Below, in pieces: positions 12,818 to 24,913 of a stretch of DNA of 64,000 nt; position 1 is the first letter of the stretch; every line of letters starts with the position of its first letter. This DNA is from Takakia lepidozioides (taxonomy: Eukaryota; Streptophyta; Takakiopsida; Takakiales; Takakiaceae), in the NCBI GenBank assembly GCA_030704615.1, contig CM060731.1, positions 23,126,001 to 23,190,000 of the forward strand, written 5' to 3'. The notes under the pieces were generated by a model. It was given only the letters and a program-made list of their open reading frames with translations, made no database searches and had not been told where the DNA came from. The translations under genes and the position numbers were made by a program.

Positions 12818-15503
12818 ATGATGGCGGCAACAAGCCGCCTGTGGATCTCGGCTTTGGTGAAAAACAGCAGTCGGCAGCTACGGACGCGTCCGCTTGGCTG
12901 CGCTGCGGCAGCTATAGAGGTGGATGGTTGGAGGTCGGTGGCAGTTGAGGATGTGCACAGGCAGGATGAGGGGCGCGGTGTGCAATGGGTGTTCCTGGGG
13001 TGTCCTGGGGTGGGCAAAGGGACGTATGCAAGCCGACTCGCCAAGCTTCTAGAGGTTCCGCACATTGCAATGGGGGATCTGGTCAGGAGTGAGCTATCCC
13101 AGGCCACACCCATGTCCAAACAGGTGTGCACCTGTCTCTCTGTCTCTCTCTGTTTCTCTCTCTCCCGCCACATCCCCATGTGAGGATACGGAGGGCTTTG
13201 GATCACTATGTAACGGCCGAGAGAAGATACAATTAATTCATATGATGCCTGTCGATCTTCTCTCATGATTTCAAACTACAGCAGGGTTCTCAGTTCGCCC
13301 ACTTTGGCCATCTCTCTCTCTCAGTGGGGTTATTCCTTTGGGTGTGGATCTGCAGAGACCCTTCATCAACCTGTCGTTGGTGTGATGAGAAAAGTGAAAC
13401 TCGACACTTTATTGCCCTACGTTGTTGAATCAACTGTTGGTCAGTAGTTGTTGCAGGATCCCTCCTGCTGCCTCAGCTAGAGGGGTAATGTCTACTTTGG
13501 CTTAGACCACAAGAACTGTGCCCTATGTAGAATAGCCATCCATGAATGGACTGAGTGAGGAAATTGTTGCCAAAAACACTCGTTGGACCCTACACATGAC
13601 TGTTACTAGAAAGGAGATTTTATGAACCAGTGGAGGGAATCTCATAAAGTGGGGTTGCATGGGGTAAAGCCAGTTGAGGATGGTTGTTACCACTTTCATG
13701 AATATGTGCAAGGCACTCTGCAGTTGATTGCTGGCATCTAACACCATTGCATGGCAGTTCAGAATTTTTCCACTTGTTCAGTTACAGCAGTTTCTGAAAA
13801 TCTGGGTAGGTTTGCAATCTGGTTGACATATTATTGGTGATACTCCTAAATGCATATATGAGCGATCTGGTGGGCTGGTCATTAATTTTGGGTATGTATG
13901 GATGCAGCTGGCAACTGCAATGAGCCAAGGGCAGTTGCTGCCTGATGAAGTCATCTTCCGCCTCCTGTCCAAGCGCCGTGAGCAAGGTGTGACATCTGGT
14001 GAATCGGGCTTCATCCTGGATGGTTTTCCCCGCACCGTGCATCAAGCGGTATTCCTCTTGACAACATGCTCAGATTCTTGGGTGGATGTTGGATGTGCTT
14101 GCCAGACCATGTCTGGGCACTCTGCTTCCGTTCTATTGACAACTCCTATGATCTGCAACCCTATAGCCTTATCTGCCTGATTGTTTGGAATCCTAGACAA
14201 AGAACGGAGGATGTGGGGTAACAAGGAGGTAACTAGGGGTTTGGTAACAACAAGTAGGCAACAGATATATGGATTGTGACTTCAGAGTCATCCAGTTTCA
14301 ATGCTATAGATAGCAGCTTCTGGCTCTGGCTTTTCAACCAGGCACATTGACCAAGTGTCTGACTGAATTATTCTTCTTGCACCAAGTTGGATCAATTTTA
14401 GGCACGGCAAATAATAGTAGGGTATGACCAACCTGTCTTATTGAAATCTATTCCAGCTCAGGTTTCTGATTGGTTTGTCAACACTTGGACAGATAAAAAG
14501 CAATTTAGCTCGCCAATCATGCCTTCAGACCAGAGATGAATTTGTTATAAATCTGCCCTAGCCTTAGGCCTATGGGCCTGGCTAATGAGTTTGGTGGGTA
14601 AGTGTGTGGAGGAATATTTTTAACAGGGGTACCTGTACACTTTAGGGTTTCTGGGGCAACATGCTGAGGCCATCGTAGTTTATTGAAGAGGACAGATCTG
14701 AAAGAGAGAGGTGTCAGTGGTGATGTGGATGGGACAGCAGAGGCTAGCACTGACACTATGCTGTCTGTTGTCCAAATTGGCGCAGGAAATTTTGGAAGAG
14801 GTGACAAACATAGATCTGGTGGTGAACCTGAAACTAAGAGAAGATGTGTTGGTTACCAAGTGCTTGGGCCGGCGTATCTGTAGTGAGTGTGGAGGCAACT
14901 TCAATCTGGCACGCATTGATGTGGATGATGTAGAAGGCAGTCCTCGTATCTTCATGCCACCCTTGCTGCCTCCTCCTCAGTGTGCCTCAAAGATGACCAT
15001 CCGTGCTGATGATACTGAGGATGTCGTCCGTGCACGCCTGCGTGTCTACTATGAGGAGGTATATCTGCTATTGCTTTTGTCAGGCTTGGGAAAATTGACC
15101 TAAGTTAGGGGTCTGAACAGGGGAACAAAAGGGTCAGTTGAATGGTTTCTACAAATGAGGCAGATGTTGAATTTCTGGGTCAGTATGTCCTGTGTCGGGT
15201 AAAGCAAAGCAAAGAAGGCATGTCTGTCATTTGTATTTCACTTTCAGGTAGTCATGGGTTAAAATACCCCTTCCAGTACTGGGAACCTGGAGTGAGTTTG
15301 TGCCAGATGATTGCTTGTCTGAAGTGTGATTGTTCTGACTGCAGAGCCAGCCAGTGGAAGACTTCTTCCGCAACCGAGGCAAACTGCTGGACTTTGATGT
15401 TGCCGGAGGGATACCCGAGACATGGCCACGTTTATTGGCTGCTCTTAATTTGGAGGAGAAGGAGCGCGTACATCACCATGATGTGCGAAAGCTAGCGGCT
15501 TGA
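12818..15503 (+). CDS. mitochondrial-type adenylate kinase
   Basis: Nucleoside monophosphate kinase interconverting ATP + AMP and 2 ADP. Four exons: 12818-13123, 13908-14048, 14786-15058 and 15345-15503, all GT-AG and in phase, giving 292 residues. Residues 1-~50 form an Arg/Ser/Ala-rich presequence without acidic clusters until the middle, fitting mitochondrial targeting. The P-loop is [16 protein letters not shown], followed by HIAMGDLVR (AMP-binding region), [15 protein letters not shown] and [11 protein letters not shown]. The LID has the [10 protein letters not shown] cysteine pair, then [16 protein letters not shown]. The C-terminus [26 protein letters not shown] matches plant 'probable adenylate kinase, mitochondrial' proteins. 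A second ATG at 12821 is an equally possible start. No lesions are seen. Confidence 0.93.
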
Positions 15504-15646
15504 ACACATTATTCTGTGTTATTCATCATAGTTGAGATAATGATTGGTGTTGGCTCGCCACAGCAGACTTTCAAGCTGGTGGGACGAGTCAAGTCATAAA
15601 AGCATCACATCTAGGCCTACCTAGGGTGAAGATTTTGTAGGTATAT

Positions 15647-15880
15647 CAAACCATTATTTATAGAGCCAGCATGGGGAAGGTTAGTACATCGTGTTATTGT
15701 AATTATGTACTGTAATTATTTCCTCAAGAGTATCATGAAAAAGTGGCAGTTCCATGGATTTAGTTCCATGGATTTACGTGGAATTTTTATGTTTTCTGCT
15801 TTTTGTGGTAGACAGGTAATTCAAGATAGACCTAGTATGTTTCCGAGATAAGCAGGGTTGGGAAAGGTAAGTTTGCAAAG
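15647..15880 (+). repeat. dispersed repeat, copy B
   Basis: Plus-orientation partner of the repeat at 3110-3335. It starts near AAACCATTATTTATAGAGCC and runs past GAGATAAGCAGGGTTGGG. It lies 150 bp downstream of the adenylate kinase stop, so it may be part of that gene's 3' UTR. Confidence 0.8.
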
Positions 15881-16990
15881 GACACTGGATCAGACGACTG
15901 GTTCCTATGCATGGGTGCCTTGGCATGGTGACATTGAGCTGATGTTGGAACTGATGAAGCATTCTTGAAGAGATTTTCCCCGTTGCTGTTTACCACAGCA
16001 CCAGGTGGGCATATGCCTGCCTCTAATAATATGTATCTACTCTTTATGATGAATTGTGATTTTGGTTTACACATTCCACAGCATCCCTGACTCGCAAAGG
16101 ATGTATGTTCTTGGCCAGAAGAGACCTTGTAGTTGGAAAAGTTAGCACTTGATGGCTCCGCCTTCTCCTTCACAAAGGTTATGGCTTTCCATCCACCAAG
16201 AAATTTACTCCCTTCACTTATTTGCCTGGTCACAACTGCATCCCTCTGGCAAAGTTGAAACGACATAGCACTAGTGCTAAAGCTCCTCTCCAGGCGTCTG
16301 GTGGTTTAGAGCATGCAAGGAAAGGGGTCTTGTCTTCACTCCCACCGAGCCCATTTTGGGCAGGCTCTTTGAGCACAAGTTGAGCAACATGTGGACAACG
16401 TGCAGAACAAACAAACCTCCGATGCTGCCATGTGCAGCGAAGGAGGGGAGGTCAGGTTGTAAAGACGAACGAAAGACATCTTGTGTTTTCAGCAAGTTAC
16501 ACTGTTTTGAACAGGGCTTCAGGAAGGTGGAGAGCAGCACTGGTTACGAGGAAAAACCTTGTCCCCTCGTGGATTGCGTCAGGCTACGAACAAAGCCATT
16601 GCCTCATGTGCGGGCTCGAAGATTCTCTCCATGCGGAAGGAGAGGGTGGGTGGTCCCCTGGAGTTGACAATCAGCGACAGATGGCCCTAGTGAATTTGCC
16701 TCCTGTGACTCTTCCCACGTGAAATTGAACGGGACTGAAGAAACCAGCAATGGGCGAGAAAGACTTGCAACTCAAGCGAGCCGAGAAGGAGGTAGGGATG
16801 GTGACCAACTCCATGTTCTGACTAAACTGACAGTGTCGATTCCTCACAGTATTTATTTTCATCTTCCTTCTCCGCGGCAGTGGCTCGACGAAATTTGAGC
16901 TTTTTCGGGAGGAAGGTGTTTGTGGGTACCGAGAAGTATTTGTGTGGAGAAAGTTGAGGTGAGTAGATATAAGCAGCTGCATCGCCAGCC
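15881..16990. other. intergenic and probable 5' region of the reductase gene
   Basis: No gene recognised. Overlapping frames at 16277-16722 on both strands have no domain. The last few hundred bases probably hold the promoter and 5' UTR of the gene starting at 16991. Confidence 0.45.
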
Positions 16991-19562
16991 ATGGCTCCAA
17001 GCACAGTCGTTGTCACGGGAGCTACGGGCTTCATCGCATCTTGGCTTGTGAAGCTTCTACTGGAGCGTGGCTACACCGTGCGTGGCACTGTTCGTGATCC
17101 AAGTAAGTCTGCATTCACTTGTGTCGTTTTCAGCTAGTGCAATCCGGTATTCAGATTGATCGAATGTTCAGCTCCCGGTAAGGGATTTGGTCAGATGGTT
17201 GACATGGTTGACATGCTGTTTGGGTCTTGTTATTGGAAGCGCTCACAAAGTTGAATAATTTTGGGTAACACTGGGGATCTCCTGCAACTATAATGAAAGT
17301 GAGTGAGTCTTGAATGGTCAGTGGCGTGAATTTTGACAACATGGGTGTGTCACTCACTCTGAGCCATGCTGCAAGTCTACTACGTTAGTCCGCATTCTTC
17401 CGCATCAATGCGTATGTCGGGCGTTCTGTTAGACATGTACATCCCAGACTTCACTCCATGTGACGAGAGGTGAGGCTTACTAGCGGAAGGGGGAACTCAG
17501 ACAAAGCGCAGCACATCAGAGAGTTGCCAGGCGCCGATGAGCGGTTGGAGCTGTTCGAAGCCGATCTTATGGTTCCAGGAAGCTTCGATAAAGTTGTGGA
17601 AGTTCCACACTGCGTCTCCAGTCTTTCAAAATATCACAGATCCCCAGGTTTGTCCTACCTATGCCTTGCTAGGTCGGTTGCTTGTACGATGCTGCTGTGT
17701 GGTTTTTCTCTGGGAGACTGCCAGAGTCCCATGTACATTTATCAGCATCAATCGCCTGAATACTTTGGCACAACAGAAGGTATAAGATACATAGTGTAAT
17801 TAGGGACTTTCAAACATGGGAGGGTTACCTTCAGTAGGTTAATCTCAATGTACCATTGTGAGTTTGGTTTTAGTTGCTAACATGTACTAAAGCATGATTT
17901 GGCTGGATGGTCACTGGACAGTGAAGACTGAATGCTTACAGTGGGTTATGGACGGGTGTTTCAGGTGCAGCTTATTGATCCAGCAGTGAAGGGAACATTG
18001 AATGTGTTGAACTCATGTGCCAAGGCAGGCACAAAGCGTATTGTGTTGACATCATCCGTGGCAGCAGTCAGCCACCTTCGTGACCGGGCTGACAATGTTG
18101 TCATCGACGAGAGTTTTTGGAGTGATGCTGAGTATTGCCGTGAAAATAAGGTGCTTTGGGTCTGCCTGTTCCATCTTGTTCCTACAGTTGTGTCTCTTCA
18201 TTGTTCATGTGTCTGGTTCGACTGTCTGTCGGTTGATCTCGTTTCAAACAAGATGACAATAAGGAGGGAGTTGTAGTCCATTTGACTGGTTAAGGATGGA
18301 TGGGGTGCAGCAATGGTATGTATTGTCCAAGGTACTCGCGGAAAAGGCAGCATGGGATTTTGCAAAGGAGAAGGACCTGGACCTTGTGGTTGTCAACCCC
18401 AGCGGTGTCAGTGGCCCCTTTCTGCAATCCTCTCTCAACAGCACCACAGCGTTTGTGCTTCACTTTCTCTCTGGTGAGTCTCATAGTAGGCCACTTTCTA
18501 TTGCCAAGATGTCCATGGCTGAATGCTTGAATACTGTTGTGGTGGATCTTGGGATAAGAGGACTCAAAAGCATGGCTTCAATTTCATGGGTGGTTGCAGG
18601 GACTGCAAAGACATATCCAAACATGGTTAATGGCTGGGTAGGGGTGAAAGATTTAGCGCTGGCACATGTTTTGGTATATGAGAATCCAGATGCGACTGGG
18701 CGGTATATATGTTCAAGTTGCGTGCTTCGTGCTTCTGATTTTATTGCCATTCTCACCAAGCTTTACCCCTCGTATCCCATTCCCACCAAGTATGTCACTT
18801 TCTCCTCCCCCTTCCTTGCTGGCCTGTATCAGTGGGGAGATTGAATATGCCAACGTTGTCACCTTGGCCAAGGAGGTTCTTTCTTATTTGACGTCATCTG
18901 AGGGAGTCAATTAGTTTGACAGCGTGTTTTCTATCTACATAGAGATATCTACCACAGGTATTGATTGGTGTCTAACTGGCCTAACCAACATGAGCGAGGA
19001 CGTGAGCAGAGGCAAATTTAAGTGAGGGAGGTACAAAAATGCCTGGCCTGGCCAAGTTCAGTTGGCAGAGTGGGACTGTCCATGCGTCATTGTAATTGTG
19101 GTTAGGAATTTGAAATGTGGCAAACAACATGCCTTCTTTCCAGGAGAGTAATACCATCTCAAAGAAAAGCCTGTCTGGCCTATTTGCATGGGAGCTGAGA
19201 CTTCTTAGCCCCACATAGTAGGAAGCCTACAAAAATGAGTCCAAGATTCTGATGTGTGGAAATGTCCGAGGGAAACCCAACACCTCTCTATACAAACCCA
19301 ATGAAGTGTGCAATCTGCAGTTTTTGCACCTGTTAAGTGAGTCATTCCAGTTTCCTGTGGATTGGTTATGACCTACTGGCTAGCAGAAGTTGAGATTGGG
19401 TTTGGGTGGGTGTTCAGATGTGCTGACGAGACTTCACCGAGGCCCCCATATTACACACTCAATACAAAAAAATTGCAGAATCTGGGACTTTCATACCAAC
19501 CATTGGAGGAAGTAATCCAAGAAACTGTTGATTGCTTCAAGAATCGAAAATTGTTGGAGTGA
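16991..19562 (+). pseudogene. cinnamoyl-CoA reductase-like SDR, apparent coding deletion
   Basis: Extended short-chain dehydrogenase of the DFR/CCR family (NADPH-dependent reductases of phenylpropanoid-type substrates). Exons: 16991-17102, 17501-17647, 17965-18150, 18311-18473, 18600-18789 and 19418-19562, all GT-AG. Visible motifs: N-terminal [20 protein letters not shown] (NADP fold), TASPVFQNITDP, LIDPAVKGTLNVLNSC, LTSSVAAV, catalytic YVLSK (YxxxK), [11 protein letters not shown] and C-terminal LNTKKLQNLGLSYQPLEEVI. Exon 2 reads DKVVE in one frame and FHTASPV in another; the expected GCDGV segment is missing, as if about 14 nt were deleted near 17602. All other junctions are in phase, and the total is 1 nt over a multiple of 3. 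Either a recent pseudogene or a sequence error. CCR, TKPR-like and CAD-like relatives cannot be separated by eye. Confidence 0.85.
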
Positions 19563-21232
19563 GAAATCATATGATTCGTGAAGCCGTGGTATTTCCCTGC
19601 CATGATGCAAAATTGTAATCCGACAACGGAGCATGGAGTATGAGCTGCGGAATGATTCTGAATGGAAGCGGTTGCAGCCATACACTTATTGGAGCATTTG
19701 AGCTGAGAAACATAGTGATGGGAGTAAGTTCAGCCTATTATGTACTAGCCCGGCCAAAAATTTGAATGGGCAGCGTACCTGGCAGAACGTCATCTGCCCA
19801 GACCATTCCTTCGCCTAACATATTTATAGGTGGCAGTTTCTGTACTTTTACTTGGCCTCAAACGAAAACCCTGGCAGGTGATTGGAATGTTCCTTTTATG
19901 CACAGTAAGATACATACACAAAGCAGTAGAAACTAGAAACTGTATGTTGGACTGGTTTATTGTGTCCTTTTTCGCAAACCCGCATTGGCCGTGTCTAGTA
20001 CAAGCCATGGAAAGTGACCCTAAAGAATTTGGCCCTTCTCGTTGAGAAATCGTGTAAATTGGGTAATTATAACTATGGCGAAACAAACCACAACAGTCTA
20101 TTGTTCTCAGCTATATATATGTGTGTGTGTTGTGGGAACCCCAGCTACCCACAAATTTTCCGAGTTGTAGTTTGTCAGATCTCTGGGCGTAAACCAGTGG
20201 ACCCCAACAAATCACTCTACCCTTGTGGACGACGTGGGACCAGCCATCCTTGTCCACCCACTGTCTTGTCTAACCAGGGTTAGGTTCAGGGCAGCCCAGA
20301 TCCACTCATTTTGCTTCACAACTGAACTCCGGGCAGGACCGAGGCCATTTCATCAAATTAAAAGAACAAGGAAAAAATAACCTCGTGGTCACTGGTGAGC
20401 ACAGATTTATAATAATTTTTCCAACTTGATCAGACATCATTTACCCTGACCTGACCGTGGTTAAAAGCTAACTAGAGACCACAATGGGTTGACAGGCCTA
20501 TAAGAACAGTGATCAGTTCACAGAGGAAGAAGTTTCTTCCCTTCCTTCGTTGTTCTTCTTAGTTAGCTCGCTGATGTTTCTTTTGAGTGTGTTGGTTTCC
20601 TGTTCCTGGAGCTCTTTTGGGCTTACTGTGGCTGTTGCAAAAGCAAAAATGATTGCGGTCTTGCCTTCTGGAAAAGCTTCCCAACCATTAATGCAAACAT
20701 ATCTCTGCTGCAATCCGTTATGCAAGCTGTTGGACAAGCTTTAGAAGGTGCAGGGTTTCCCATGGCTTCATTAGCTATATATATAGTTCAATGAAGAGGA
20801 GTCATTCCCAACCGTTCCCACAACATATGTGCTTTCAACATCCAGTCTAGTATACACCAAATATCACAAATGCACACTCCATGACCTTTTGGGCCAGGAT
20901 CTATTGTGGTACCTTCCTGCCATTTGAGCAAATTCCTACGGACTTGTTTCCTATTTGCTTTGGTGTCCATTGCTTTCTTCGATTCGATCTGCATAGCCTC
21001 ACCCACTTCATTTCTGGCACCAGAAACCTGCCTAGCATATAAGGCTGGAGACAACAATCTGAAATGCATTGGGTGCAAGAGTAAGTGGAGGGGACTTACG
21101 GTACAGATGCCCACATCCAAGTCATTCAAAAATAATTGGAGTGTTTTCCTACACACACAATCTCTCTCAGTTTGCCTTTCAGTTCCAAGCAGCTTTACAG
21201 GAAATGCATTTAAACACCCCTCCACCTTAAGA
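19563..21232. other. convergent intergenic region
   Basis: Lies between the reductase-like gene (+) and the SKP1-like gene (-), so it probably holds both 3' UTRs. A short (TA)n(GT)n run occurs at about 20113-20131. No coding sequence recognised; frames such as 20788-21252 show no domain. Confidence 0.45.
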
Positions 21233-22874
<1,642 letters not shown>

Positions 22875-24913
22875 AGCTGCTTGGTCATAATTTCCAGACC
22901 TGCTGGAATGGTGGCACGCGCATGCTGGAGACCTTTGGTCGCCAGGTTCTGAAAGATCTGCATCCCCGTCTTGCTTCCCCCCCATTCGTGCCCACTTTCT
23001 TCTCCTCAAAGCTCCCAAACCCACGAGCCCAGACGCATCTCTCACCCCACCACTCCCCTACCCCGGTGCCCGGATAGCCAGTTATGATTCCCGAAGCTCT
23101 GCTCTGTTTCTTGCGAAGACCCACAAAGCAAAACGCATCTCTCAACCAGCAGTTTTGTTACACGATGTTGCTCTACCCCGTTACGATTCCCAGGGTAGGG
23201 TAAGGAGCTCTCTTTCTTGCAAAGAACCGTGGTGGGCAAACCTCGCTGCCTGCAGGGAACAACTTCCGCAGGAAAATAACCTCATACTTGTCTGGTGCCC
23301 AGATCACTCCTCGCACGCCCAATACCCTTGCAGATAATGTGCACCCTCTCCACACTGTCCTTCCCCTCTCTCTCTATACACACAACTCCTGCAATTGCAC
23401 CCACTAGCCTATTTGCCCTAATCCTTCAAATTTTGGGACTCAATGGGCCGACTACTTTGTGGATTTTTTTAAGGCGCGGTGCTTGTCAAAAGCTGATGAT
23501 GCTTCCTTTCATAGACGTTTCCAGCTCTATTAATATTATCCACTTTCCTTGTTAAGTTTCCTTCTTCAGTTCTGGGCTTGAGCTTCGACTATGTATAGCC
23601 CACCACCAGTTTGGGAACTTGGGTGGTTCAGTCTTTGAGGAGTCCAAGCTTCAGCCCATTGAATTGCGAGTATTTTTGGCAACAATGCGCAATCGTACGT
23701 TACCCAAACAGGCTTGCCTGTCTAAACAAAGTTGGGTCCGAGGTCCGAGGCACAAAAAAAAATGGCGGAAGATGTGAAAGGCCGATGTTGACTTGTCGTA
23801 GTAGATATTGGGTGCTGTCGCTTTGAACTTCGAATGTTTGTTGCTTGTAAGGTCACATCACAAGTCACAACGTCACAACCGTTGCTGGATGTCTGCGTAA
23901 AAGTGGTCTCGCAGTAAGTAGAGTAGGATTGAAGAAGGAAGATGCTTTGGGTATTTGGGACTGACTAGATGCTCGTGCACAGTGGCGGTGGGTACCTTCC
24001 GATTCGAATCTGTTACGTGGGTAGGCTTGGATTCGAGAAGCAAATTTGCTAAGTGGATAGATCTTCTATGTTTATCTCCTCACACTGCAGCATCCAGCAG
24101 GAATTACAGTTGCGATGTCAGGTTCATATGTCGTCTCGGGTGCTTTGTATAAAGATGGCGAATTTCAAGTTTGTCTCTTTGGGGTGACCAGAGGAGTACT
24201 ACACGGTAGTAGATTCTTCTAGCAAATTGATCTTCGGAGCTCAAGTTGTATGTAAGGTGAAGTGCTTGATCTGTATATTTTTCTGTAACTTAACAATCCA
24301 CGTCGTGTTCTCGAAGCTCTTACAGGATGATCGAAAGTTGTGCGGAAGATTCTGTCGCCGTGTCTTTTTCAACTTTCTCTTCTTCGCTGATTAATGAAGA
24401 AAACTTCAGGATAGATATTACCCAGCAGAGTATTCCCGTGTTCTCAGTGTACGTAGTGATGCCAGTTCGAATGTAAATGGTTGAGAGACCAGCAATCATC
24501 CTCAACAGTTTATGCTTTCCGTTCCGATGGGATCTTATATGCTGTAGTCTCGACGCAAGTGCCTGCAACTAGGCAAATGCAGGGATGCTGATTGTGCCTT
24601 GTGCTCTTCTAGCCTTGTGTAATGTTTGCACAGCTTTAAATATGTGGTTGAACCTTAAAGTTAGTTGCCTTTGGGGCGATGGTTGTCAGGGTTCTTCAGC
24701 GAACTTCTTCTAAGCGCCCTGTTGGACTGCTCCGTGGTACCTTGTCAAAAGGAGTTACGCTGCCAACGGGTGAGAATATTGGAGGCGTATATTTAGTAAG
24801 ATAGTACGTGAAGGGGTCGTCCACTGACATAGCAAGCGATTAAGGTTCATGCGACTTGTTTGTTTCTCCCCAAATTGTCTTCATGCCCAAGGTAGACGGA
24901 CCAGGCCTCCAGG
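22875..24913. other. divergent intergenic / promoter region
   Basis: Two kilobases between the minus-strand SKP1-like gene and the plus-strand membrane-protein gene; it should hold both promoters and 5' UTRs. Partly repeated phrases around 23040-23230 (CCGTTACGATTCCC, TTTCTTGC) suggest a local duplication. No coding sequence recognised. Confidence 0.45.

Noticed and set aside
16277-16722. Overlapping ~100-codon frames on both strands
   Set aside because: No recognisable motif; lies in the 5' region of the reductase gene.
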